The notes beneath the pieces were generated by a model. It was not told the origin of the DNA and ran no database searches. It worked only from the letters and a program-made list of their open reading frames with translations. A program made the position numbers and the translations under genes. 64,000 nt of DNA from assembly GCA_022539475.1 (NCBI GenBank), contig VCMS01000077.1, positions 1 to 64,000 of the forward strand, written 5' to 3'. Numbering within the stretch: the first letter of the stretch is position 1; each line of letters begins with the position of its first letter. Origin of the DNA: Gracilaria domingensis (lineage: Eukaryota > Rhodophyta > Florideophyceae > Gracilariales > Gracilariaceae). Of this stretch, positions 11,134 through 22,200 are shown piece by piece.

Positions 11134-11358
11134 ACGGTTCCAATGCCGTTCATTTCCTTGAGTGAACTTGTATTCTTGTGCGCGTTCTTCCTTTGCGTAC
11201 GTCAGGTTGAATCCATTGACGTAAAGTGCCGCTATCGGAAAAGGCGGCGTTTCACTAGATCGAAAAGTAAAGGGGGTGAGCCAATGAGCGTACGGTTAGG
11301 GCGAATATCTGGCCAACCGTCGCGCGTCAGTGGCCGTATCCGTGCCGGTTGGCGCCTG

Positions 11359-14300
11359 TCATGTGCTTGGGGAGTCGGTGGCGTTTTGTCCAGCCGACGG
11401 ACTTCCGTCTGCTTCTCTTCCCCTCCTTAAGGGTGTTGCCGATGTCGTACGACTTCGGCGACGCCAGTATCGGGCGACAAAGTGCTGAGGGATGTTGGAA
11501 GGGGGTTCGTAGGTGTCCGATTCGGCGGTGTAGCCGTACCAGCGTACGCGGTGTTGGACTCCGTCCGGCCTATCGCGGTGCGCTACGACGCGTTCCACGA
11601 CGCAAGGAACCGTATCGGGTGGAGGTAAATCGTCGCGTTCGACGACGTCGTCCGCAAATGGTCCCTCCGGGTCAGCGACGGGTTCCTCTTGTGTACGTTC
11701 GGTGGTAACGGGGCTACTCCTAGGCCGTGCGGAGGGAGCGCGCGTGACGCGATCAATGGAGACGGTGTGTTCGATACCGTCTTCGTTGATAGTAACGGTA
11801 GTGTCCGTTGTGGCCTTGACCTTGAACGGACCGGTGGTCTTCGGCAGTAGTTTCCGAAGAGTTCGTTCCTGTTCCGCTAGGTCCTCTTCCGTGCTTTTGT
11901 AATTGAGCCGGTCAATGTACACTTCCTCGCCTTCCGCGAACGTAGGGCGAAACCGGACGGTCTTATCGAAGTCGTCCTTATAGCGCTGCTGTGCGCGTGT
12001 CAGCTTTGTCCGAGCGGTCTGAAGCGTCGCCTGTAGGAGCTTGAGCGTGTATCGCTTCAACTGGGCTGCGGACGGCTGAGTCGCTGTTGCGGGGTCCAAG
12101 GACGTACTGGGTTCGTCGATGAGGACACTGGGAGGTGTTCTCGTTAGTGCGACCGCGAACGGGGTGGTTCCGAGGGACCTATGGACCTGGAGGTTATATC
12201 CGTACGTAAGGGGTTGGACATATGCGTGCCACGTCCTTTGGTGGTCCGCTACGTAGTGACGAAGGCGTTCCACCAGTGTCTTGTTGAACCGTTCGGCCTG
12301 CCCGTTTGCCTGGGGGTGATACGCAGTGGTCGAGACGTGCTTCGTACCCAGTGCGGAGCAGACGATCTCGAAGAACTTCGACATGAACTGCGGTCCGTTA
12401 TCGGTTAGCAGGCAGTTCGGGATGCCGTACGGGTAAACCCAATGTTCCAAGAACGTTTTGGCTACCACTGGGGCGCTGGTTGACCGCAGCGGTATGGCTC
12501 GCGAGAGCTTGCTGAACCGATCGGTCACTACCAGGATGTACTGGCATCCGTTAAGGGATCTGGTAAAGGGTCCCACTATGTCCATGGCGATAAACTCGAG
12601 CGGGCCAGCAGCTGGGAAGAGCTTCAGGAGCTTCTGGGACCGGTAACGGGTTCCTTTAACGGCTGGGCATGACCGACAATCCCGTACAGTCTGGAAGACG
12701 TCGTTGGCCATGTGGGGCCAATAGAAGTCCCTCCGTAGCGTTTCGTACATTCTGGTGGCACCAGGGTGTCCGACCAAGCGGGGATAGTGCGCCAAATGAA
12801 GGACGCGCGCCTGCAAGAACTCGGAGACCACCTTCTGTAGGGCGCCGTACAAGCGTGAGTGTCGTATGAGTACTCCGTTTTGGTCGACATCGAACAGGGT
12901 AACCCCGTTGCCGACATCTCTCCGTACGGATTGGCAGAAAGGGTCCTGCGCCTGAGCTCGTACGAGTTCCTCGAGCGTGATCGGTACGATTTCGGTTTCT
13001 TCCGCGGGCAGTGCCAGCACTTCCGGTATCCCTGGTGATTCCCGTTCGGGTCTTGGCCAATCTACGCAGTCGTTCGTGTATTCTTGTCCGTCTACGGTGA
13101 TGTTGGCTATAACGAGACCATCGTCCGGACGGTCGTCGATGAGGAAACAGGGCACCTCGTCATCTAGCGGCGAACTGTCCTCTCCGTCCGTTTGGATTCG
13201 TGAGAGTGCATCTGCCGCTTGGTGTTTGATACCCGGTCGGTGAATGACGTCGAAATCGTACTCCATCAGGCGTAGGCGCCATCGTGCAAGTCGCCCTGAA
13301 GCGTCCGCTAGATTCAGTATCCACCTTAACGAGTGGTGATCCGTGCGGACAGTGAACTTCTATCCTTCCAAGTACGGTCGGAGGTGCAGGATAGCCCACA
13401 CTACGGCGAGGCATTCTCGTTCGGTCGTTGAATACTTCCGCTCGGTCTTGGTTAGCGAACGGCTCCAGTATCCGATTGGGAGAAGATCCCCATCGGGTTG
13501 CTTCTGTAGGAGGGCGCAGCCAACCTGACGGTCACACGCGTCGGTGCCCAGTACGTATGGGTATCCTTGTTTCGGGATAGCTAGTATCGGGGGTCGTACC
13601 AGGCGTTGGCGAAGTTCGTCGAATGCCTCGTATTCCGTATCGATCAGGGTTTCGAAGCTAGTAGGCTATCTTTTTTCCAATTTCTGGTTCAGGGGAGCCG
13701 CTATTCGTGCAAAGTTCTGTACGAACCGGCGGAAGACGTTGCAAAGACCCAGGAACGAACGGAGTTTCGTTTGCGTAGTGGGCGGCTTCGCCTGTTTGAT
13801 GGCCTCCTGCGTCTTCGTAGACACCTGGAGCTTGCCCGGACGGATGACATGGCCAAGGTAGTCGACCGTTCCACTAAAGCAATGGCATTTGTCCAGTCGT
13901 TGGGTAATTTCTGCGGAACATAGCATGTCGAGAATTGTCCGTACGTGTTCGTAGTGTTCCTCTATCGTTCTGGAGTAGATGATCACGTCGTCCAGGTAGA
14001 CCAGTGCGTACTGCCACTTAACACGTGACAGGATGATGTCCAGAGCCCTCTGGAACGTAGCCGGGGCGTTCTTGAGTCTAAAAGGCATCCGTACGTAGCG
14101 GTAGAGACCCATGTGGGACGTGAAGGCTGTCTTGTCCCGGTCGGCCTCGTCCACTTCGGTCTGCCAGTATCCGCTTTTGGCGTTCAGTGTGGAAAATATC
14201 CGTGCGTCTCCTAACGAGTCTATGCACTCGTCCATTCTTGGCAGCGGGTATGTACCTCGTACGGTCACGGCATTCGAACGGCGGTAGTCGACGCAAAAAC

Positions 14301-15444
14301 GTAGGCTTCCATCTTTCTTCTGTGCAAAGACGACCGGACTGGCCCATTCTGCGGACGATGGTTCTATCACCCCTGCTGCCAGCTGTTGGGTTATCTCCTT
14401 ACGTTCAAGCTCCCGTCGGGCGGGTCCTGCACGGTAAGGCATCTGGAATATCGGCTTAGTGCCGGGTTCCAGCTGTATCCGATGCTTTGCGGCGGAGATC
14501 TTGCCTAAAAGGCAATCCCACATGTCCTTGAACGGTTGGAGGAGTTCGATGACCGTGTCGCGTTCGTTCTCATACTCGGGGCTGATTTGAACGCGTTGGG
14601 GCCAATCGGGCTCGTCAGAACGCTCTGGAGGTTGGTCTAAAGCGGTATCATCCCCCTCCTGAGAGTCTTCGCTCCGCGGCGTATCTGGGTGAAGGGGAGT
14701 GATTATTGCAATGGGGGACGGGAGGGCTAGACCAATAACGGTACGTTTGTGGAGGTGCACCGGTCGGTCTGAGACGTTAGCAACTTGAACGAAGAAGGGA
14801 CCGTCCGGACGTAGATCCATGACGCCGTTCGCGAGCAGTGTTAGCTCTAACGAACTGCCCGTGCGGTGGTCTGATTGTAGAAATACCAGACCGGACGCCT
14901 TGGTTGTTATTTGTACCCTGTTTTCAGACATGGGGGGTAGCGTAACAGGTCGGGCGACGTGTATCTTGTTAGAGGACACATTCCGCTCCGGTTGAACTCG
15001 GTATTTCCGTACGGACGTGGGCGTGTGGGGACCGTACGCGTGGGATAATATCGAGACAGGCCGTGAATGGCGCAGGAGGATCGTCCGGTTTGGGGGTAAG
15101 ATTCCCAGTACGTATCGATCTATAAAAGACGTGCCGAGTAGGACGCTTGTGGCAAGGTTCGATACCACGAGGAATTGTACTCGTACGTGAAGGTCTCCAA
15201 TGCGGACAGCGAACGGGAGAGCACCCACGACCTCCATACGGTTGCGTGAAGCGTGCGTAATGCGTGGCTTTACGTCCGTGCGGAGACGAGATTGCCATCG
15301 CGGTGGAAAATGCCGCTCGTGGATCAGACAAGGACCGGCTCCGGTATCTAGAACACCCGTGAGTGGATACATTAGGGTAGATGTGAGGCCCACGGAAAGG
15401 TGAACTTTGTAATTTGCACTCGCAAATAAAACAGTGTCGTCCAT
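11359..15444 (-). CDS. pol: Retrotransposon Pol: protease, RT, RNase H, integrase, chromodomain (two in-frame TAG)
   Basis: A single minus-strand frame of 1,362 codons is interrupted by TAG at 13668-13666 and 13362-13360. The protease has VLDTGAGPCLIH. The reverse transcriptase has WASPVVFAQKKDGSLRFCVD and the catalytic YLDDVIIYS. RNase H lies between and around the TAG codons (LGTDACDRQVGCALLQ, then TVRTDHHSLRWIL). Integrase has an HHCC finger (LHLAHYPRLVGH, CRSCPA), the DDE triad (AMDIVGPF, LLTDNGPQF, HPQANGQAERFNKTL) and a GPF motif. It ends with a chromodomain (VRWYGYTAESDTYEPPSNI), which places it among the chromoviruses. The first TAG separates RT from RNase H and the second lies inside RNase H, so without read-through the products would lack integrase. 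The frame is open upstream of the ATG and overlaps the end of Gag in the -1 register. Confidence 0.92.
13360..13668 (-). other. Two in-frame amber codons within the RNase H region of Pol
   Basis: TAG codons at 13668-13666 (after KLEKR) and 13362-13360 (after RPYLEG) are the only breaks in Pol. The frame is kept on both sides, and the residues around them fit RNase H without any indel. Family comparison suggests that a Lys and a Tyr or similar codon were replaced, though this is inference. Point decay is the simplest reading; suppression is possible because all the breaks are the same codon. Confidence 0.8.
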
Positions 15445-15548
15445 ACGTTCTGGGGTGTCGAGAATCAGTTCTGTTCTGTCCGCACTGGTTCGTTTGGGCT
15501 TATCGCCCGGTGTGGTGAGGCTTTCCGACCTCGGAGGAGACGACGCCC

Positions 15549-17357
15549 CTACGCATCCTCCGGCTCGTTTTCCTGTTCCGAAACGGTCTCTTCCACCAGC
15601 ATGGCTGCCTGCCGAGGCTGGGCGTAAGATGTACGATTTGGGCCAATATTACGGAAACCGATATTGGATGGCGGTGGCGTGTTTCTCCGTGTGGGCATAC
15701 CGGTGCCGTAGTACCCTTCGTCGCGCCGGCGTTGGTAGTTTTGCTCGCGGATTGCGAGGAGTTTAGCCTTAACGTCCGGTGGGAGAAGTTGACAGCAGTT
15801 GGGCTCTCGCGAGAGGCAAATCCTGCACGGACGGTCCCTTGACGCTGCGCCAGGGGGGTTGCTCGACCTTTGGCCGGGCGTACTGGGAAATGACCGTGCG
15901 GAAGTCGCTGGGGTGGTTGCACTTGGTGTGGTGGGTGGTGACGGCATGGAAGACCCCTGGGAAACGATGAGGACTTCTTCGCCGTCTTCGTCCGACAAGG
16001 AATACGTTGAGGCCGAGGGGGACTCGACCTGGTGCACCTTACTTATCGTACGAGTGGCACGAGGCCGCGCAGCCGTAGTCTGCGTGTCCACCCGAACGGA
16101 CTGGCGGCGTGAGGCTCGGTGAGTATCGCCGTACGATTCCGCATAACGGGCGAGCGCGTCGTATCCGATACTGGGATGGGTGGTGAGGTGCTTCCGCACC
16201 TTTGACCGTATGGCGGGCAAAAGTCCTTCCACAAACAACCCCTTCAAGTCCCGATCGGTGTATACGTTGCCACAGCGGAGGGCCTTTGTCCAGAGCTTCT
16301 GGGCGAATTCCGTTTCGGACATCCCTGACGTCTGGGTGTAAAATGTCACCTCTGCAAATGCCGTGGCGATTACTTCATCCGTGGCGTAGGTGGTCAGTAA
16401 GAAATTCACCACCTCTTCGTACGTATGGAGCCCTTCATCGCGAGGCCTGTCGACCTCTGCCGACTCACCAATGAGACGGGACTGAACCAGAGCGTGTACG
16501 GGCACGGCTAGGTAGAACTGGAAGCACCACAGTGCCGCTCCTTCCGTCAGTCCGTTATGGTTGCAAGCGGTCTTGAACCGCTGCAGGAAGTTGAGAACGG
16601 AGATGGGATCCGTTCCGGAAAATGAATGTCCTTTCATCTGGACGTTCAATTTCTTTTGATAGCGCGCGATCTTGCGCGCCACCTTCGAGTCGTACTTCTG
16701 TCTGCGTCGAATCAGCCGGTACGTACGGTAGTCCACAACCTTGGTGAACTTGACGTTCAGAGGTCGTAGACGCTTAAGCGCCAACTTGTCCGATCGGGAA
16801 CGTCGCCGTTCGGACTTGCGTTTTCTTCGGGGCTTTTGAGAGTCCCCGGAGTCATCCGAGTCGGTCTGCTCATCCTCTGATGATGAACGCGAGGACGCGG
16901 AGTCAGTATCAGAATTTCGTCGCCCTCTGCGGCGGCGACGATTCTTCCGTCTACGTACGGAATTGTCCGAATCGGAATGTTTGCCCGGTTTACCGCCTCG
17001 TTTGCGGTGATTCCTCCCGTCGTCGGAGGAATCGCTCGAGCTTCCGTCCGGATCACCCTGAGGGGGTACTGGTGGGAGATAGACACCGGTCGGATCCCTC
17101 TGCGGACCCTTCTCCATTTCCTGCCTCTGTCTCTCACCGCGACTAGGTGCGTTGTCCGTTTGGCCAGTGTCAAACTTTGGGGGTTGGGGTGGCAGCTTAG
17201 CTACCAAAGCGGCCAACGTGCTACTCAGATTCTCTTGCATTCCGCTTTCGGTACGTCTGGATCCCAGCGCATCGTTCACGATGCGGTGTACGATCGGTGT
17301 GATGTCACGACGCATCAATTCCGGGATACGGTCTTTGAGATATAATTCGAACGCCAT
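15549..17357 (-). CDS. gag: Retrotransposon Gag
   Basis: This is an intact 602-codon frame from ATG 17357. Residues up to about 200 are highly charged and Arg/Ser/Asp-rich (RRKNRRRRRGRRNSDTDS). The central capsid-like domain runs from about residue 240 to 410 and includes SFSGTDPISVLNFLQRFKTA and SETEFAQKLWTKALR, typical of retrotransposon Gag helices. The usual CCHC knuckle is not seen; a Cys-rich stretch, CRICLSREPNCC, stands near its place at about residue 530. The stop at 15549 falls inside the open -1 register of Pol, so Pol is probably made by -1 frameshifting or reinitiation at 15444. A textbook slippery heptamer was not found; GGAAAAC near the end is only near-canonical. Confidence 0.88.
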   Translation of the reverse strand: MAFELYLKDRIPELMRRDITPIVHRIVNDALGSRRTESGMQENLSSTLAALVAKLPPQPPKFDTGQTDNAPSRGERQRQEMEKGPQRDPTGVYLPPVPPQGDPDGSSSDSSDDGRNHRKRGGKPGKHSDSDNSVRRRKNRRRRRGRRNSDTDSASSRSSSEDEQTDSDDSGDSQKPRRKRKSERRRSRSDKLALKRLRPLNVKFTKVVDYRTYRLIRRRQKYDSKVARKIARYQKKLNVQMKGHSFSGTDPISVLNFLQRFKTACNHNGLTEGAALWCFQFYLAVPVHALVQSRLIGESAEVDRPRDEGLHTYEEVVNFLLTTYATDEVIATAFAEVTFYTQTSGMSETEFAQKLWTKALRCGNVYTDRDLKGLFVEGLLPAIRSKVRKHLTTHPSIGYDALARYAESYGDTHRASRRQSVRVDTQTTAARPRATRTISKVHQVESPSASTYSLSDEDGEEVLIVSQGSSMPSPPTTPSATTPATSARSFPSTPGQRSSNPPGAASRDRPCRICLSREPNCCQLLPPDVKAKLLAIREQNYQRRRDEGYYGTGMPTRRNTPPPSNIGFRNIGPNRTSYAQPRQAAMLVEETVSEQENEPEDA

Positions 17358-17807
17358 GGGTACGTGAACCTCGATCTCCGTGCGGAGTACCTCCAGGGCG
17401 TACGGGGCTATTTAGCCCCATAGCTCGTGGGGTGGTCTCCGTCCGGTCTGAGGTGTAGGCGGGAGTGCCGCCGTCCCAGGTGGTACAATCTCGGTTCCCA
17501 AAGGCGGCCCGGAGTTCTTACTTTTCTCTTTCTTCCTTCCGTCCGATTTGTTTTGCAAGGTGCCTCCACGGATTATCCGTTCAAGCTCTTCTGAGGGTGT
17601 CACTTAGGCCGTCGCGGTACTTTGGGTACTCCGGCGGCCTACCGAGGCATGGTCCGAAGCGGCGCGAGGGGCGGCCAAAGTGGACTCAGCATTGTCTTCT
17701 GCGACCTGCCGTTCTCCTTGCTCTTCGGGTGGGACGTTCTAGCTCATCTTCGAGTATCGTTTCCAATTCGGTACTGTAAACTCCGTGCGGTCTCGAATTC
17801 CACTTCT

Positions 17808-17821
17808 AGGTCGGGAGACCA
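17808..17821 (-). other. Candidate primer-binding site
   Basis: One base inside the 5' LTR the element strand reads TGGTCTCCCGACC. It starts with TGG, the complement of a tRNA CCA end, which is where minus-strand synthesis is primed. The implied tRNA 3' end, GGTCGGGAGACCA, was not matched to any tRNA in the window, and it is not the common initiator-Met type. Confidence 0.5.
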
Positions 17822-17822
17822 G

Positions 17823-18364
17823 TGTGATATAGTACGTATCGGGAGAAAACCCGAAGCGGTCTTGAGGCGACGGAGCTGGCTGTGGCTCGAGGGAGCGACT
17901 GTAATGAATCCGTACGGGGAGTAAGGAGGAAGCACGGGGCGGTCAGCGGGGAGAGCGGGCGGTTGGTATCACCAAGCACGTTCAGGAGCGTGCGAAACGG
18001 TACGAACTGCCTAATAAACCTTATAGTAATTAGCCTAACGGTCTGTCGGTAGCGCTACTTGACGAGCAAGACGTACGGCAAAGGGTGCTTGGTGTTTACA
18101 ACGTGAGGTCATGGCGAGGTTGGGGTTCACCTAAATATCGGGTAAACTCGCCTCTGTACGACCTCCAGGAGACAACTTACAGTACTATACTACGCCCGTC
18201 AACGTCCGACTGGTACTCGTGTCGTACGTACGCTTGGGTCTGACGTCCGATGCGGGGACAACTACGCGTTCAAGTAACCGCTCGGGCCAGCCCTACACGT
18301 ACGACACGGCACTCCTCAGAACCCACTCCGTCCGCGGTGATCAACCAGATCGTACTATACGACA
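17823..18364 (-). repeat. 5' LTR (right)
   Basis: This LTR matches the left LTR over all 542 bases apart from about 11 substitutions. For minus-strand transcription it contains TATAAGG at 18025-18019, a plausible core promoter, and the plus strand nearby reads AATAAA. It is followed directly by the second GTACA. Confidence 0.95.
18019..18025 (-). promoter_or_regulatory. TATA-like box in the 5' LTR
   Basis: The minus strand reads CTATAAGGTTTATTA here, and the core is conserved in the other LTR at 7483-7477. Its mid-LTR position fits a U3/R boundary. The transcription start cannot be confirmed from sequence. Confidence 0.4.
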
Positions 18365-18369
18365 GTACA
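18365..18369. repeat. Right target-site duplication GTACA
   Basis: This is an exact copy of 7276-7280, directly outside the CA end of the right LTR. Confidence 0.93.
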
Positions 18370-18772
18370 GTTCAGCGTGCAACGCTTGAACAGAAAACCA
18401 AGAACATTTACAAGCGGTCCAAAGATAGCAGGCTTAATATGCCAACAATTCGAAAGAGATCCGCTAAGTGGGCAACACGAACTATTATAACCAACAGTGG
18501 TGCTACCACCTCAACCATCAGAAGAGGAAGGAATACATCTGCGAAAACTCATGATCCAGTTCGGAAAGCTAAAGAGAAAGCTTCACATTGAGATAGAAAT
18601 CCTCAAGGGAGACTTTCTAGTAGTAAAGGTGAAGGAAATTGACGCACTGCCACATGCAAGAAGGATGGAAGCGCTTTATACACCTCCTGACGAGCTTCCC
18701 ATGAACCGACCACTATTGACAGACGCACCACCGATCAAGGGATTTAGCGTGACATCAATGACAAAAAAGTAA
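18370..18772 (+). pseudogene. 3' part of the unknown ORF split by the retrotransposon
   Basis: From GTT 18370 the frame that ended at 7280 continues (VQRATLEQKTKNIYKRSKD...) to a stop at 18591. An overlapping frame, open from 18497 to 18772, reads MVLPPQPSEEEGIHLRKL and then a Lys/Glu-rich protein-like stretch. The original coding path may therefore shift frame near 18500, by a small indel or an unseen intron. No known domain is visible. The open frame on both sides of the insertion site is the evidence that the element landed in coding or formerly coding DNA. Confidence 0.5.
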
Positions 18773-19201
18773 TACTAATTTGAGCCGCAACCGAGAACGA
18801 ATCCGCTAAACGATACCTGGACCCATGTAGAATCATGGCATTTGGCATTCGTTTCTTGCTGGGTAATGTGAACCATTCGCCTCCAGGCAAATGCTTCGCT
18901 TTCGTTCATCTTACAACCTATGAGCTGTCTTCTTGATACTTATCCCTCCCAGTAAAGGCATCGGCATAGCATCCGTTACCCTTCGGCGTCCTGATATCGC
19001 CCATCTTCTGGTGAAAGACCACTCAAAGTCTGCAATATGCTCCCCAATATCCGTTCCTTCTCCTTCCCATCTATGCTGAGTTAGCTTCCAAATTCTTTAC
19101 GACGCCCTGTACGAACAGCTCTGCCCAGTGCTCATCCGGCAGCTGCTCAACTACTTTCTCGAAGTCGGCCCACGCGAACGATCTGTGCATTTAAGTCTCT
19201 G
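18773..19201. other. Intergenic, no feature seen
   Basis: Neither strand has an ORF with protein-like composition, and no repeat or hairpin of note was found. It separates the split unknown ORF from the coiled-coil pseudogene. Confidence 0.5.
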
Positions 19202-22200
19202 CTACAGAAAGTGAGCGAAAAAGTCTTTCATGCTCTCTAGCGCCTCTTTCCGTGCCGAAGAGGAATACCAATCTTCAATTTTACGAGCTTCTTTTCTGCC
19301 CCTCGCTGCCATTCCGTTTCCATTCCTCGGTTTCAGTGACAACGTAGGTAGTTCGTCTCTCCGCTCCATCTTGCTTGTTAAGAACCGATTGTGCCAATGT
19401 GCTCCGTGACGCCGCGGAGTGCGGCTTACCTCAAGCGGCTGGGCGTTAAGGTTAAGCACTTCGTGATTGGTGAGATAGCTGTTCCAGACGACTCGCTCCT
19501 CCGCCACGACCGAACCCAGATGATGGCTCAGAAGATGGTTTGGACTGAGTGATGGCAGATTGGCCACCTCCAGCTGACCTAAGTGTTAGATGGGGCTTTT
19601 TGTTCGCAGCTGCACGCCGCCCAAGGCTTTGAATAGTTACACGGGCTGAAAAAATGGCTGAACTCATCCTTGTGAGCAAATTAGGCCAAACAATAGTTTT
19701 TCCGAGATTGATTGCGAACAGCAGATATAAGGACAACGTTGAGCGAGTCGAACTGGTCCGAGGACGGGTTTTAAAATGCCTGTATCGTAGTTCTGACTAC
19801 GAAAGCAATACAATTTAGAATCCAAAGGTTCTCGTTGTCCTCATCCGCTTGCATAGTCTGCCTCTCCAGCTCCGTCCTGGTCGCTATTAGTTCGTAACGT
19901 TCGGCCGCCAAGTCATCGCGATCTGCGGTGATCGCGTTCACCTTTGATTCGGCCAATTCAATAAGCTCCTCGAGTTGTTACGACATAAACGTTTTCTCCT
20001 CCTGAAGAGTAGCCACCTCCTCATCACAGTCTGCAAGCTTCGAAGCTTCTTTGAAACATTTGTGAGTTCATCAGCCATCGATGTCATCTCGGTATGCTTG
20101 CTAGCAAGCGCCTCACTCACTTGAGTGACTTCTTCGACATGACGAACCTCTGTACTAGCAGCGTTAGACTCCAGTTCCATGAGCCTCTGCCTAAAGCCGT
20201 TCAGCTCATGGGCTAGAACGTCGTTTTGGCCCCTGAAGATTACGTACTGCGTCTACATTCTGAGCCGTCTCAGCTACTCTTCCTAATTCAACATGTTCCA
20301 ATCGTTGAAGATCACCTTGATGCTCCATCGATAATGCTTCCAAATCGCGAGACTTTTCTTCTACGATGTTGGAGAGCCTCCGCACCTCGGCGTTTGCATC
20401 GTTGCATTTCGTGGAAACCTCTGACACATTCAGTTCCCTATCTTGCAATTTCTCGCCCAATTCCTTCTCGATACCATCCTTCTCTTCCAGATGGACGGTG
20501 ATTTTCTTTGCGGCTGACAGAGCATCGTGCCTCTCTCGCGTTTCTGTAACAAGTGTTTCCCGAAGATCTTCAATGCTGTCTTGGAGAAGCAGCTTGCCGC
20601 GTTCCAGCTCTTGTACTTAGTTCTTGGCTTTCTCAACTTCCTTCTGAGAACGTTCAAGACATCGCTTCAGATCGTCTTCCGTCCTGTAAAGCTCTTCTTC
20701 TGCAGTTGAAACCCTCCCAAGTTCAGCAGCCAAAGAGGACGAACCCTCTTTCTCTTTCTCCAGCTCAGCAGAAATGTTGTCAATGGCCTCTTGCTTGTTG
20801 TGGGCAGAATTCTCATGGTCCCGAACAGTGTCTTTCAATTGTTCAATAAGTTCCCCCTCTCAATGATCACACCCTGCATAGAAATCCGGGTTTGTTCCCC
20901 ATCTTGGAATGCTGATTCAGAGGAACGCAACTCTGCTTGCAACTTCGCCACTTGACTTCTGAAGCTCAGTGCTCTTCTCATTTGCGGTGAACAGCTCGCC
21001 CTCCAGACGCTTTGTGTTTGACTCAGATTCTTCCCTCTAGAACGCAAGAGAAGATATGACGTCAGTAAATTCCGCACAATTGCTCGTCAACTCATCCCGG
21101 CGGCTAGAGGCCTTCTCAGATTCTTTTCGTTGTTTCTCAATCTCATCCGCCAGTTGTGACTTCTCTCTCTCTAAAGTAGACATTTGGGAGCGAGTTGTTG
21201 AAATCTAAGTGTTCAAAGCTTCGACTTTCTGCCCAAACTCTTCATCCCGCTTCAAGACAGTCTCCTTCTTACTGTCAGTTTTAGAATATCTCTGCTCAAC
21301 AGATTCCGGTTTCTCTGCACAGTCCCTGACCTGGAATGTAAGTGTGGCCATCTTCTGATCTGCTTCAATGCTCCTCGAGTGGATATCAGACCACTTCCTT
21401 TCACTTTGCGAAATCTCGGCCTCCATTTTTCCAGTGGTTGCTTCATGCTCTTCTACAAGCACTTTTAGTTTTTGCGGTTTGGGCCTCAATTTTGAGATTC
21501 TTCAGTTCGATCTCTTGATCTGCAAGGGTAGCATTTCGATCTCAATGTCACGAGATAACTCGGTCGATCGTTCCATCAACTTTCTACATTGTTCATGGGC
21601 CTCGTCAGCATCCTTCCTAGACGCCTCCCAGTCCTTCTCCAGTTTTTGAAGTTGGATTTCCAGTTCACGGCGCTCTTCCGCAACCCTTCGCAGCTTCTTC
21701 TCAGCTTCTTGATATTCCACCCGCAAACTTGAAACCTCCTCGCTAAGGTTTCCTTTCTCTGTCACAAGCCCTTAGACGCTCTTCTGCTTGTTCTCTACAT
21801 TGGCCTAGATCTTGCTCACTAACCCTTTGGATTCCTTGAGCTCTCGGCCTGATGCAGCGAGCTTGTCAGCCAAGGCCTCTACCTCGACCTTGAAGTCCTC
21901 TGTCGCACTTTCCGCCAAGCGGGACCGGCGTTCAGCTTCCCTCGTAGACGCTTGCTGTTCAATCTGTCTACACCTCATCTCCATGATTTCTTTTGTAAGT
22001 TCGTTTTCTGCATGCTTTGTAGCAAGTTTCAAGTCGGCAATCTTTGAATTCGAGCGTTCAAGAGGCCATTGAGCATCTTCAACGTCTTGCTGACTTGCCT
22101 CTGCATTGGTGGTTAAGCTCTTTACCTCCCTTGTCTTCGCTGCCAACGAATTCTGTGCTTGTTCAAGCGGGATAGTGAACTCACGTCTTTCTCTGCTCCA

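Larger units (their letters stand above)
7281..18364 (-). mobile_element. Complete Ty3/Gypsy chromovirus-type LTR retrotransposon, ambisense
   Basis: The element is 11,084 bp, bounded by two 542-bp LTRs and a GTACA target duplication. Gag and Pol read on the minus strand, so the right LTR is the 5' LTR. Order on the minus strand: 5' LTR, candidate primer-binding site, Gag, Pol (protease, reverse transcriptase, RNase H, integrase with GPF motif and chromodomain), then a gap holding a plus-strand ORF, a polypurine tract and the 3' LTR. The LTRs differ at about 11 of 542 positions by my count, which indicates a fairly recent insertion. Coding lesions are limited to two TAG codons in Pol and one in the plus-strand ORF. 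The copy may be just inactive, or a founder of active copies elsewhere. Confidence 0.95.
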
